Of a stretch of DNA of 64,000 nucleotides, positions 26,541-34,627 are shown piece by piece. The stretch is taken from positions 8,305,001 through 8,369,000 of the forward strand of contig NZ_AP023360.1 of NCBI RefSeq assembly GCF_018326265.1. Reading direction: 5' to 3'. The number at the start of each line of letters is the position of its first letter. Within the stretch, counting starts at the first letter, position 1. The DNA is from Catellatospora sp. IY07-71. Its GTDB lineage: Bacteria; Actinomycetota; Actinomycetes; Mycobacteriales; Micromonosporaceae. The notes beneath the pieces were generated by a model that saw only the letters and a list, made by a program, of their open reading frames with translations, was not told the origin of the DNA and made no database searches. A program made the position numbers and the translations under genes.

Positions 26541-27302
26541 TCAGCTCAGCAGCGGCAGCTCGCGGCGGCCGGCCTCGGGCAGGGTGCCCAGGGCCAGCTC
26601 GGCGAAGCGGCGGGCGAACGGCTCCCAGACCTCGGCGACGTCGTCCAAGGTGGCCTCGACCCCGGCGATCAGCCCGTCCGCGTCCCAGCCCTGCTCGTCC
26701 ATCCAGGACCGGTTGCCCTCCACCCAGTCCGCGAACATGTCGAGGTCGCACTCGATGTGGAACTGGGTGCCCCAGGCCCGGTCGCCGATGCGGAACGCCT
26801 GGTGCGGGTAGCGCGGCGAGGCGGCCAGCAGGGTCGCCCCGAGCGGCAGCTCGGTGATCTCGTCGAAGTGGTACTGCACCACGTCCGGCGCGAACGGCAC
26901 CGCCCACCACAACGGATCGGACTCGGCGACGTCCCGCCGGGCGACCAGGCGCGCGCCGATCTCCGGGCCGCTGGTGGAGCGCTCGACCGTGCCGCCGTGG
27001 GCCTGCGCGAGCAGCTGGCCGCCCAGGCAGACGCCCAGCGTCGGCACCCGGTGCTTCACCGCCTTGCGCAGCAGCAACTCCAGCTTCGGGAACCACGGCG
27101 CGCCGGGCGCGCCACCGGTGGGGAACGCGTCCTGCTCGCCGCCGAGCACCACGAACGCCGCGTACCCGGTCAGGTCGTCGGGCAGCGGGTCGCCCGCGTG
27201 CGGGCGGAGCACGGCCAGCTCCAGCCCGGCCCCGGTCAGCCAGCCGCCGAGCCGGCGCAGGTCGTCGGTCGGGTCGTTCTCGATCACCAGTGCGGTCGCC
27301 AC
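26541..27302 (-). CDS. Class I glutamine amidotransferase-like protein
   Basis: 253 residues. A triad typical of class I amidotransferases is visible: nucleophile C92 in LGVCLGGQLLA, and H182/E184 in TQFHIECD. The oxyanion-region VVLGGEQDAF is at 51-60. Length and layout match stand-alone GMP synthase-like amidotransferases, some of which act as gamma-glutamyl peptidases or amide hydrolases. No synthase partner is adjacent. It lies on the same strand as the TetR gene, 48 bases downstream of it, and could be co-transcribed with it. Confidence 0.9.
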   Translation of the reverse strand: MATALVIENDPTDDLRRLGGWLTGAGLELAVLRPHAGDPLPDDLTGYAAFVVLGGEQDAFPTGGAPGAPWFPKLELLLRKAVKHRVPTLGVCLGGQLLAQAHGGTVERSTSGPEIGARLVARRDVAESDPLWWAVPFAPDVVQYHFDEITELPLGATLLAASPRYPHQAFRIGDRAWGTQFHIECDLDMFADWVEGNRSWMDEQGWDADGLIAGVEATLDDVAEVWEPFARRFAELALGTLPEAGRRELPLLS

Positions 27303-27350
27303 GCTGCGAGACTAGCCCGGGGCCTGCTCAGGTCCCACAGGCGGCCCGGC

Positions 27351-27986
27351 TCAGCCGCGGCGCGCGGCCGCCTTGTTGAGCTTGCTCTTCAGCGCGCGGC
27401 GGGCCACCGGGCCCAGCTCCTCCACGATCTCCAGCAGCAGGCCGAGCTGCTCCAGCGCGTCCATGGCCCGGCGGGCGCCGTCGCGGTCGACCCCCTCGTA
27501 CAGCTCCAGCCCGACGAACGAGACGGAGACCGCACGGGCCAGCCCCGGCACGTCGGCCATCTCCGCGAACGGGGAGCCGGCCAGCACCCGGCGCAGCACC
27601 GTCTCGATCTCGCCGGTCCACTGGGCGAGCGCGTCGGCGGTGACCCGGGCCAGCTTCTCGTCGTGCTGCGCGCCGGCCAGCATCTGCGCCAGCACCGCCA
27701 CGTTGCCCAGCTCGCGCTCCTCCTCGTGCAGGGCCCGGCCCACGTCGAGCAGCTCGCGCAGCGAACCCACCGCGGCGAAGCGCTGCCGGTACGCGTCCAC
27801 GCGGTCCGCGGTGGCCGCCATGCACGCCCTCACCAGCAGGTCGTCGACGCTGCCGTAGTGATAGAAGATCAGCGCCTGGTTGACCCCGGCCGCGGCCGCG
27901 ATGTTGCGCGCGGACACCCCGGCGATGCCCTGCCTGCGCAGGGTGTCCATGGCACCGTCGAGCAGGCGCTGCTTGGTGTCGGACAT
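27351..27986 (-). CDS. TetR family transcriptional regulator
   Basis: 211 residues from the ATG at 27986, with GGGAG just upstream. The N-terminal helix-turn-helix reads GVSARNIAAAAGVNQALIFYHYGSVDDLL (recognition helix around VNQALIFYHY). The C-terminal ligand/dimer domain is helical, ending in a basic KSKLNKAAARRG tail. Two operators of the form TTGAGC-N4-GCTCAA lie about 220-270 bases upstream, and an identical pair controls the SRPBCC-DUF4166 unit, so autoregulation plus control of that unit is the natural reading. The ligand is unknown; a lipid or polyketide-like molecule would fit the SRPBCC target. Confidence 0.92.
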   Translation of the reverse strand: MSDTKQRLLDGAMDTLRRQGIAGVSARNIAAAAGVNQALIFYHYGSVDDLLVRACMAATADRVDAYRQRFAAVGSLRELLDVGRALHEEERELGNVAVLAQMLAGAQHDEKLARVTADALAQWTGEIETVLRRVLAGSPFAEMADVPGLARAVSVSFVGLELYEGVDRDGARRAMDALEQLGLLLEIVEELGPVARRALKSKLNKAAARRG

Positions 27987-28034
27987 GCCACTCCCTCGAA
28001 GACGCGGGCCCGGCGCGCGGCGTGGCGCGCGAAG

Positions 28035-28116
28035 CGGGCGGTGCCGGTCACCCCCCGTTACTTGTGACCGGCACCGCCCGATGTCTGTCGCGTCCCCGAC
28101 TGCGGGACGCGCAGAC
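28035..28116. other. Two strong hairpins in the predicted 5' leader of the TetR gene
   Basis: CGGGCGGTGCCGGTCAC (28035-28051) and its exact reverse complement (28064-28080) form a 17-bp perfect stem with a 12-base loop. Immediately beyond, CGCGTCCC (28089-28096) and GGGACGCG (28104-28111) form a second stem flanked by GTCTG/AGAC. Both fall between the operator-promoter at 28207-28256 and the TetR start, so they would be in its untranslated leader. The 287-base gap has no gene. Confidence 0.6.
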
Positions 28117-28206
28117 TGTCTCGCACCGGTCTGACAAAACAGGCCGAGGCGGCGGCGGTGTCGGGTCAGGACCGTCCCATCAGGAAACACGTCCCGCGCC
28201 ACACAT

Positions 28207-28256
28207 TTGAGCGATCGATCAAGACTGAGCCTAGCAAGTATTGAGCGTCCGCTCAA
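28207..28256. promoter_or_regulatory. Promoter with two TetR-type operators upstream of the TetR gene
   Basis: TTGAGCGATCGATCAA (28207-28222) and TTGAGCGTCCGCTCAA (28241-28256) lie 34 bases apart. Read on the minus strand, TTGAGC, a 17-base spacer and TAGGCT form a plausible promoter overlapped by both operators. The spacer shares the CTAGCA block with the 26413-26461 promoter. Confidence 0.75.
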
Positions 28257-28273
28257 ACAGTGCGCTCCGCCGC

Positions 28274-29230
28274 TCAGGGCAGGACGAGCTCCGCGTACAC
28301 CGGCCGGTGGTCGCTGCCCGGCAGCACCAGCACCTGGAAGTCGCGTACGCCGACGCGCCGGTCGGCCAGCACCCGGTCCAGCGTCACCGGCGGGATCATG
28401 TCCCCGTCGTACGGCCCCCAGGTCCCGTGCAGCCCTCGCCCCAGCACCTCCGCCGCGTCCCGGTAACCGGAGCTGATCAGCTCGCGCAGCAGGTGGTGGT
28501 CGAGGGTGGCGTTGAAGTCCCCGAGCAGCACCCGCACCGGCCCGTTCGGCGTGGCCCGCGGCTGGTCGTCGTACCCGCGCGCCCACAGCGGCGTCGCGAA
28601 GTCCGCCCACGGGGCCAGCGGGTGCGCCGACTCGACCAGCACCGTGCCGCCGCCCGGCACCACGACCTCGGCGTGCGCCTGGCGGAACCCGCCCGGGTTC
28701 ACCCGCACCCCGCCCTCGCGCAGCGGCAGCCGCGACAGCAGCGCCGACCCCTCCACCCCCGGGACCGAGTAGTCCACCCGGTACGGCAGCTCGTCGCGCA
28801 TGCCCGCGGCGTCGGCGGCGGCCAGATACTCCGGCGACACCTCCTGCAGGGCGAGAACGTCGACCCGGTGCGTGCGCACGAGCGTCACCAGGTCGGCCGG
28901 GCCCGCCGAGCCGACCAGCACGTTCGCGGTCATCACCCGCAGCGCCTGCCCGCGCGCCCCGGCCAGGGCGTCACCGTCGGCGAAGTAGCGGGGCAGCACC
29001 ACCGCGACCAGCGCCAGCGCGGTCACCCCGGCCAGCGCGGCGGCCGCCCACCGCCGCCACAGCAGCAGGATCGCCAGCGGGAGCAGCGAACCGGCGGCCA
29101 CGTACGGCGTGAACGCCATCAGCTGCGCCGCCGGATACCAGGAGTCCCAGCCCGCCAGCCGGAAGACCGCCCACACCGCCGCAGGCAGCGCGAGCAGCCA
29201 CGGCAGCGTACGACCGAGAAACCGTTTCAT
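28274..29230 (-). CDS. Membrane-anchored endonuclease/exonuclease/phosphatase family protein
   Basis: 318 residues from ATG at 29230 (an ATG six codons earlier is possible; neither has a clear ribosome site). Three hydrophobic segments in the first ~100 residues are followed by an EEP-fold domain: LRVMTANVL, VDVLALQEVS (catalytic Glu), LLGDFNATLD (Asp-Asn) and GSDHRPVYAEL (Asp-His). The active site would face outside. Relatives include secreted nucleases, sphingomyelinases and phosphoinositide-type phosphatases; the substrate is not evident. The gene ends 18 bases before the TetR operators. Confidence 0.88.
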   Translation of the reverse strand: MKRFLGRTLPWLLALPAAVWAVFRLAGWDSWYPAAQLMAFTPYVAAGSLLPLAILLLWRRWAAAALAGVTALALVAVVLPRYFADGDALAGARGQALRVMTANVLVGSAGPADLVTLVRTHRVDVLALQEVSPEYLAAADAAGMRDELPYRVDYSVPGVEGSALLSRLPLREGGVRVNPGGFRQAHAEVVVPGGGTVLVESAHPLAPWADFATPLWARGYDDQPRATPNGPVRVLLGDFNATLDHHLLRELISSGYRDAAEVLGRGLHGTWGPYDGDMIPPVTLDRVLADRRVGVRDFQVLVLPGSDHRPVYAELVLP

Positions 29231-29350
29231 GCGCCGGATGCTATACATCTCGCGGCCTGCGGGAGGGCGCTTCCTGTGAAGGTTCTGTGCCGGACGCCGG
29301 CGCCGTCTCACCGAGCGGCTCCGCCGCGCCCTGGGCTAGGCTCTGCGCCC

Positions 29351-30277
29351 ATGACCGCGACGTTGCACCCCGCGCGACTCCGGCCCGGCGACACCGTGGC
29401 CCTCGTGTCCCCCTCCGGCCCGGTGCCCTCGGAACGGGTCGAGGCGGCGGTCGCCGTGCTCACCGGCTGGGGCCTCGCCCCGCGCGTCTACCCGCACGTG
29501 CTGGCCCGGCACGGGTACTTCGGCGGCACCGACGAGCAGCGCCTCGACGACCTCAACGGGGCGCTGCGCGACCCCGGGGTGCGGGCCGTGCTGTGCACCC
29601 GCGGCGGCTACGGCGCGCAGCGCATCACCGACCGGATGGACCTCGACGCGGTGCGCCGCGACCCGAAGCTGGTCATGGGCTTCTCCGACATCACCGCGCT
29701 GCACCTGGCGCTGTGGCAGGGCGCCCGGCTGGCCACCGTGCACGGCCCGGTCGCGGCGCAGTTCGACAAGGGCGCGGACTCCCCCACCGCGCTCGGTGCG
29801 CGGCACGCCCTGATGAGCGGCGAGCCGGTGACCGTCTCCGCGGACCCGGCCGAGGAGACCCATGGGGTACGCACCACCGGCCGCGCCGAGGGCGTGCTGC
29901 TCGGCGGCAACCTGTCCCTGCTCGCCAGCACCGTGGGCACCCCGCACCAACCCGACCTGACCGGCGTGATCCTGCTCGTCGAGGACGTCGGCGAGCAGCC
30001 GTACCGCGTCGACCGGATGCTCACCCACCTGCGCCGCAGCGGCGCGCTCGACGGGGTCGCCGGGATCGCCGTCGGCCAGTTCACCGACTGCGCCGACGCC
30101 TGGCCGGTGAGCATCGCCGACGTGCTCGCCGACCGCCTGCTCGACCTGGGCCTGCCGGTGCTCGGCGGCCTGCCGATCGGCCACGGGACCCAGCACACCG
30201 CCGTCCCGCTGGGCACGCACGCCGTGCTCGACGCCGACGCGGGCACCCTCACCATCGCGCCCGCCACGGACCGCTGA
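29351..30277 (+). CDS. LD-carboxypeptidase (S66 family)
   Basis: 308 residues from the ATG at 29351. It is expected to trim the terminal D-alanine from murein tetrapeptides in the cytoplasm or, in the MccF branch, to cleave peptide-nucleotide conjugates and cyclic imides. The nucleophile is S112 in MGFSDIT. The other triad members fit Glu in [17 protein letters not shown] and His in IGHGTQH. The start region [16 protein letters not shown] is family-typical. No murein-recycling neighbours are seen; gene is divergent from the EEP gene. Confidence 0.92.
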   Translation: MTATLHPARLRPGDTVALVSPSGPVPSERVEAAVAVLTGWGLAPRVYPHVLARHGYFGGTDEQRLDDLNGALRDPGVRAVLCTRGGYGAQRITDRMDLDAVRRDPKLVMGFSDITALHLALWQGARLATVHGPVAAQFDKGADSPTALGARHALMSGEPVTVSADPAEETHGVRTTGRAEGVLLGGNLSLLASTVGTPHQPDLTGVILLVEDVGEQPYRVDRMLTHLRRSGALDGVAGIAVGQFTDCADAWPVSIADVLADRLLDLGLPVLGGLPIGHGTQHTAVPLGTHAVLDADAGTLTIAPATDR

Positions 30278-30379
30278 CCCCCGGGCGGCCATATCCTCCG
30301 GCGGGTGGCGACTTCTGGATCGCCTCCGCATCACCTGTGTCGCCATCGTGCCGGACCCGATGCCGGGCCGGGCGGCGGG

Positions 30380-31015
30380 TCAGTAGGGGTTACCCGCCTC
30401 GGCCAGCATGACGCAGATGACGATGCCGGCGACCAGGCTGGCGGGCACGCCCAGGGCCCAGCCGATCATGATGCCCGCGCCGACGCCGCCGTCCCGGCGG
30501 ACGATGCGCCGGATGCCGACGACCAGGGCCGCCACGAGGAGCAGGAACTGCGCGGCGACCCCGCCCAGCACGAAGAACGTGATCGAGTCGCTGTTCACCG
30601 ACGGCCCGCTGCCCGAGCGCATGCCGAAGGCCAGCACGGCCAGGAGCGGCAGCAGCATCGTCAGCGCGTGCCCGGCCAGCGCGATGCCGACCCCGCGCCA
30701 GACCAGCCCGGCGGCCACGCCACGCCCCGGCAGCGGCGCCGCCCCGGCGGCACCGGCCGGACCGCCCGCGACCGGCTGCCCGGGAGCGGCTGAACCGGGC
30801 CCACCGGGCGGTGCGGGCGCCACGCCGGAGGCAGCGGGTCCGATCGGTGCGGGGCCGGTCGCGGCGGTGGGCTCGCCGGTGACCGGGGCGACCGCACCGA
30901 AGCCGTGCTCGCCCACGCCGGTGGCAGCGGGCTCCGCGGGGGCCGGAGCCGTGGTGACGGCGGCCGGGGTGTCGCGCGAGGGCGGGGTGGGCGCCGCGTA
31001 GGGGTTGCGGGTCAC
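30380..31015 (-). CDS. Membrane protein with long Ala/Pro-rich N-terminus
   Basis: 211 residues from GTG at 31015, where GGAGG lies six bases upstream. Residues 1-105 are low-complexity Ala/Pro/Gly with an NPYAAP start, followed by three hydrophobic segments (about 110-135, 146-168 and 178-202) and an NPY ending. It looks like an actinobacterial small integral membrane protein with a proline-rich cytosolic tail. Function unknown. Confidence 0.75.
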   Translation of the reverse strand: MTRNPYAAPTPPSRDTPAAVTTAPAPAEPAATGVGEHGFGAVAPVTGEPTAATGPAPIGPAASGVAPAPPGGPGSAAPGQPVAGGPAGAAGAAPLPGRGVAAGLVWRGVGIALAGHALTMLLPLLAVLAFGMRSGSGPSVNSDSITFFVLGGVAAQFLLLVAALVVGIRRIVRRDGGVGAGIMIGWALGVPASLVAGIVICVMLAEAGNPY

Positions 31016-31174
31016 GGGATGCCTCCAGATCGGGCGCGGCACGTGACGGCCGCGACGAGGTGCGTGCCGCGCAGCCTATCGCTGCGCGGCACGCGTTCCG
31101 CTCGTCCGATCCGGTATCAGGCTCCGGCGGGGGGCGCCGGGGGGAGGACGCCGGTCACCGGGCCGGGCGGCCGA

Positions 31175-31927
31175 TCAGAAGCAGGACGACGCCGACCAGA
31201 ACTTGCTCGGGCGGAAGTCGGTGTGCGTGTGGTCGCTGTGCCCGGGGTAGCCGGGGCCGAGGATCCCGTTGAACCCGTGGTAGCGGGCCTGCCGGGCCAG
31301 GGTGCACAGCGAGTGCGGGCCGGAGCCGAGGTCGGCCGCGTCCCCGTAGAGGTGCCTGCTGTCGGAGGCGCCGCCGACGGCGTTGTTGCAGGCCACGCTA
31401 CGGAAGCCGGAGGTCACCCGGATGGCCTGGTCGCCGAGGGCGTGCCGCAGCGCCTCCAGGCGCCACATGGCCCGCAGCGCGTTGGCCTTGGCCGTGGCCG
31501 CCGAGACGGCGCCGCCGGACCAGGTGCTGTTGCAGGTGTTCAGCTCGGCGTAGCTGAAGTGGATGGGGGTGCAGTCGTCATCCTGCAGGGCGTAGATCTT
31601 GTTGTACGTCTGCGGGCCGGCGATGCCGTCGGCGCCCAGGCCGTACGCCTGCTGGAACCGGATGACCGCGTCGCGGGTCTCGGCGCCGAAGACGCCGTCG
31701 ATGACGATGGTGTTGTTGTAGCCCGGCCAGCCGGCGACGCGGATCTGCAGCTGGCGGACGTCCTCGCCGGACATGCCCGAGGACAGGTTGCGGCCCCAGG
31801 TGTAGCAGCCGTCGGCGTGCGCGGGGGACGCGCCGACGAGAACGGCGACCACCGATCCGATGGCCGCCATCACCAGAGCCGTGAACGCCCGGATGAGGGC
31901 GTTCTTGCGGGGGGTACGAAGCGACAT
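31175..31927 (-). CDS. Secreted M15-type D-Ala-D-Ala carboxypeptidase with peptidoglycan-binding domain
   Basis: 250 residues from the ATG at 31927. A signal peptide (Arg/Lys start, hydrophobic core, ASPAHA cleavage) is followed by a PG_binding_1 domain (SGEDVRQLQIRVAGWPG; DGVFGAETRDAVIRFQ; LGADGIAGPQTYNKI). The zinc carboxypeptidase domain has SDSRHLYGDAADLG (His and Asp ligands) and SDHTHTDF (His ligand). The layout matches zinc D-Ala-D-Ala carboxypeptidases of Streptomyces. It acts on cell-wall peptides outside the cell. TTGACA on the minus strand at 31964-31959 may be a -35 element. Confidence 0.93.
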   Translation of the reverse strand: MSLRTPRKNALIRAFTALVMAAIGSVVAVLVGASPAHADGCYTWGRNLSSGMSGEDVRQLQIRVAGWPGYNNTIVIDGVFGAETRDAVIRFQQAYGLGADGIAGPQTYNKIYALQDDDCTPIHFSYAELNTCNSTWSGGAVSAATAKANALRAMWRLEALRHALGDQAIRVTSGFRSVACNNAVGGASDSRHLYGDAADLGSGPHSLCTLARQARYHGFNGILGPGYPGHSDHTHTDFRPSKFWSASSCF

Positions 31928-32007
31928 GGATGGCACCATGCCAACCACGCACATCGATGTCAAGAGTTTACATTTCTTGCGATTACTGCGTAGTATCCTT
32001 TCGCAAG

Positions 32008-32068
32008 CGGGCGGTCATGGCACCTGTTCAGGGGTTCGGGACCAGCTAAAACAGGGCCATGCCGCCCG
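32008..32068. terminator. Long hairpin downstream of cimA
   Basis: CGGGCGG-CATGG-CCTGTT and AACAGG-CCATG-CCGCCCG pair with two single-base bulges around a 21-base loop. It ends 12 bases from the cimA stop and also lies upstream of the M15 peptidase promoter. Confidence 0.6.
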
Positions 32069-32080
32069 ATGTAACGCCTG

Positions 32081-33706
32081 TCAGCCGCGCGAGCGCACCC
32101 GGCGGTCGCCGCCCGCCGCCGTCACGCCGTAGGCGAGCGCGTCCACCAGCGCCCGCCAGCTCGCCTCGACCACGTTCTCGTGCACGCCGACCGTGGTCCA
32201 GTCCCGGCCGTCGGCGTCCACCGTCTCGACCAGCACCCGCGTCACCGCCTCGGTGCCGTGCGTGCCGGCCAGGATGCGGACCTTGTAGTCGGCCAGCTCC
32301 AGGCCGGCAAGCTGCGGGAAGTGCCGCTCCAGCGCCTGGCGCAGGGCCTGGTCCAGGGCGTTCACCGGGCCGTTGCCCTCCGCGGTGGCGATCACCCGCT
32401 CCCCGCGACCGTGCTGTCCGTTGGGCAGCGAGCTGCCCAGGCGCAGCTTGACGGTCGCCTCGCTGACCACCGCGCCGTCCTCGCGGTGCTCGACGATCAC
32501 CCGGTACGACTCCAGCGCGAACGGGGTCGTCTGCTCGCCCAGGGACTGGCGCACCAGCAGCTCGAAGGACGCGTCGGCGGCCTCGAAGGACCAGCCTGCC
32601 GCCTCCAGCTCCTTCACCCGGTGCGTCACCTTGGACAGCGTGTCGGGCTGACCGGCCAGGTCCAGGCCGAGCTCGCGGCTCTTGAGCTCGATACTGGCCC
32701 GGCCGGCCATCTCGGTGACGAGGATCGTCATGTCGTTGCCGACGACGGCCGGGTCCACATGGTTGTAGAGGGCCGGGTCGACTTTGATCGCGCTCGCGTG
32801 CAGCCCCGCCTTGTGGGCGAAGGCGGCCGACCCGACGTAGGCCTGGTGGGTGTCGGGTGCGATGTTCGCGATCTCGGCGATGGCGTGCGAGACGTGCGCC
32901 ATCTGTTCCAGGCAGCCCTCCGGTAGGACGGTCATGCCCAGCTTGAGTTGCAGGTTCGCCACCACCGCGAAGATGTCGGCGTTGCCGGGGCGCTCCCCGT
33001 AGCCGTTCGCGGTGCCCTGCACGTGGCGTACGCCCGCCTCCACCGCGGCGATGGTGTTGGCCACGGCGCACGCGGTGTCGTTCTGCGCGTGCATGCCGAG
33101 CACGGCCGGGTCGACGCCCAGCCGCTCGGTCAGCTCGCCGATCGCCTTGCTCACCTGCGACGGCAGCATGCCGCCGTTGGTGTCGCAGAGGACCACCCGC
33201 TCGGCCCCGGCGTCCAGCGCGGCGCGCACCACGGAGGCGGTGTACTCGGGGTCGAAACGGAAGCCGTCGAAGAAGTGCTCGCAGTCGACGAAGACGCGGC
33301 GGCCGTGCGCCCGCAGGTAGGTCACGCTGTCGGCGACCATGGCGAGGTTCTCCTCGGGCGTGGTGCGCAGCGCACGCTCGACGTGGCGCAGGTCGGACTT
33401 GGCGACCAGGCAGACCACCGGCGTCTGGGCCGCGAGCAGGCCCGCGATCTGCGCGTCGTCCGCGACGGGCGTGCCCGCCTTGCGGGTGGAGCCGAAGGCC
33501 ACCAGCACCGCGTTCTGCAGTTCGAGCTCGGTCCTGGCGCGTTCGAAGAACTCGGTGTCCTTGGGCACCGCCCCGGGCCAGCCGCCCTCGATGAACCCGA
33601 CGCCGAACTGGTCGAGCAGCCGCGCCACCGCGAGTTTGTCGGCCACGGAGTAGGTGATGCCCTCGCGCTGGGCGCCGTCGCGCAGCGTGGTGTCGAAGAT
33701 CTGCAT
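32081..33706 (-). CDS. cimA: Citramalate synthase
   Basis: 541 residues from the ATG at 33706, nine bases after GGAGG; upstream in-frame codons run into the attenuator and were excluded. It condenses pyruvate with acetyl-CoA to (R)-citramalate, opening the threonine-independent route to 2-oxobutyrate and isoleucine. The HMGL-type catalytic domain begins MQIFDTTLRDGAQREGITYS, with metal-binding HAQNDTACA and GYGERPGNAD. A C-terminal LeuA-type allosteric domain covers about residues 400-520. The length matches the long (~540 residue) citramalate synthases rather than 2-isopropylmalate synthase. Regulation is probably by the leader-peptide attenuator at 33737-33848. Confidence 0.93.
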   Translation of the reverse strand: MQIFDTTLRDGAQREGITYSVADKLAVARLLDQFGVGFIEGGWPGAVPKDTEFFERARTELELQNAVLVAFGSTRKAGTPVADDAQIAGLLAAQTPVVCLVAKSDLRHVERALRTTPEENLAMVADSVTYLRAHGRRVFVDCEHFFDGFRFDPEYTASVVRAALDAGAERVVLCDTNGGMLPSQVSKAIGELTERLGVDPAVLGMHAQNDTACAVANTIAAVEAGVRHVQGTANGYGERPGNADIFAVVANLQLKLGMTVLPEGCLEQMAHVSHAIAEIANIAPDTHQAYVGSAAFAHKAGLHASAIKVDPALYNHVDPAVVGNDMTILVTEMAGRASIELKSRELGLDLAGQPDTLSKVTHRVKELEAAGWSFEAADASFELLVRQSLGEQTTPFALESYRVIVEHREDGAVVSEATVKLRLGSSLPNGQHGRGERVIATAEGNGPVNALDQALRQALERHFPQLAGLELADYKVRILAGTHGTEAVTRVLVETVDADGRDWTTVGVHENVVEASWRALVDALAYGVTAAGGDRRVRSRG

Positions 33707-33736
33707 GTCGTCTGACCTCCAGTGAAGAAGCTTGCT

Positions 33737-33772
33737 GCAAAACAAAAGACCCCCCGCGGTCGCGGGAGGTCT
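33737..33772 (-). terminator. Attenuator terminator upstream of cimA
   Basis: On the minus strand AGACC-CCCGCG/CGCGGG-GGTCT forms a GC-rich stem followed by TTTTGTTTTG, an unusually clean intrinsic terminator for this genome. It lies between the leader peptide and the cimA ribosome site, where it would stop transcription before cimA. Confidence 0.8.
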
Positions 33773-33815
33773 GCGCGTCGGCAAGGGGCCTGGTTTCCCA
33801 GGGGCGGCCGGCGCG

Positions 33816-33848
33816 CTAGGCGCGAATAATCAGAGCGAGGTGGATCAC
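33816..33848 (-). CDS. Ile/Leu-rich leader peptide of the cimA attenuator
   Basis: Ten codons from GTG: M-I-H-L-A-L-I-I-R-A then TAG. Three isoleucine and two leucine codons in ten, including adjacent ATT-ATT codons that are rare in this genome, are what a ribosome-stalling leader for an isoleucine-pathway gene needs. It lies about 45 bases upstream of the attenuator terminator and 110 bases before cimA. The ribosome site upstream is weak. Too short for ordinary gene finding. Confidence 0.75.
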   Translation of the reverse strand: MIHLALIIRA

Positions 33849-34030
33849 GTTGGGTAGCGTCCCATTTTTACGGGCCTTGGGCCAGCAACCTCCCGGAATT
33901 CGGGACGTCGTGTCGCACGGCGTGGACGCACTCACAGGCTGACCTGGGCGTCGAGCGCGGGCAGCCGCCCTGTGCCCGCCGCCACAATGTCATGATCTGG
34001 TAACCCGTGCGGCGCAGGCAGGTGCCTAAT

Positions 34031-34045
34031 CTTGAATGGCTCAAG
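34031..34045. promoter_or_regulatory. Palindrome upstream of ahpC, candidate operator
   Basis: CTTGA-ATGGC-TCAAG, 28 bases before the ahpC start, is a short inverted repeat where a redox regulator could bind. No OxyR gene is adjacent. The 224-base gap between the cimA leader and ahpC otherwise holds only the two divergent promoters. Confidence 0.35.
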
Positions 34046-34072
34046 TAAAGCCCCGCACATGGAGGTACCAGC

Positions 34073-34627
34073 GTGCTCACCGTCGGCGACCACTTCCCCG
34101 CCTACGAACTGACCGCCTGCGTTTCGCTCGACGCCGACAAGGCGTTCGAGACGATCACCAACAAGACCTACGAAGGCAAGTGGCGGGTCCTGTTCAGCTG
34201 GCCCAAGGACTTCACCTTCGTCTGTCCGACCGAGATCGCCGAGTTCGGCCGTCTGAACGGCGAGTTCGCCGACCGGGACGCGCAGGTGCTGGGCTGGTCC
34301 GTCGACAACGAGTTCGTGCACCACGCCTGGCGCAAGAACCACCCCGACCTGCGCGAGCTGCCGTTCCCGATGCTGGCCGACGTCAAGCGCGAGCTGACCG
34401 AGGCGGCCGGCGTGCTGGGCGAGGACGGCGTGCCGCAGCGCGCGACCTTCATCGTGGACCCGAACAACGAGATCCAGTTCGTGATGGTCACCGCCGGTTC
34501 GGTGGGCCGCAACGTCGCCGAGGTGCTGCGGGTGCTGGACGCGCTGCAGACCGACGAGCTGTGCCCGTGCAACTGGAACAAGGGCGGCGAGACCCTCGAC
34601 GCCGGCAAGCTGCTGGCCGCCGCCTGA
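34073..34627 (+). CDS. ahpC: Alkyl hydroperoxide reductase AhpC (2-Cys peroxiredoxin)
   Basis: 184 residues from GTG; GGAG lies about nine bases upstream. The peroxidatic cysteine is C51 in FTFVCPTEIAEF, and two cysteines near C163/C165 (ELCPCNWNKG) include the resolving residue. It reduces H2O2, organic peroxides and peroxynitrite in the cytoplasm. The stop overlaps the ahpD start (TGATG). In actinobacteria, AhpC is reduced by AhpD rather than AhpF, so the two form one functional unit. Confidence 0.96.
   Translation: MLTVGDHFPAYELTACVSLDADKAFETITNKTYEGKWRVLFSWPKDFTFVCPTEIAEFGRLNGEFADRDAQVLGWSVDNEFVHHAWRKNHPDLRELPFPMLADVKRELTEAAGVLGEDGVPQRATFIVDPNNEIQFVMVTAGSVGRNVAEVLRVLDALQTDELCPCNWNKGGETLDAGKLLAAA

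Noticed and set aside
31175-32068. c-di-AMP (ydaO) riboswitch upstream of the M15 cell-wall hydrolase
   Set aside because: The gap between cimA and the hydrolase is too short and contains the cimA hairpin; no ydaO-like conserved blocks are visible.
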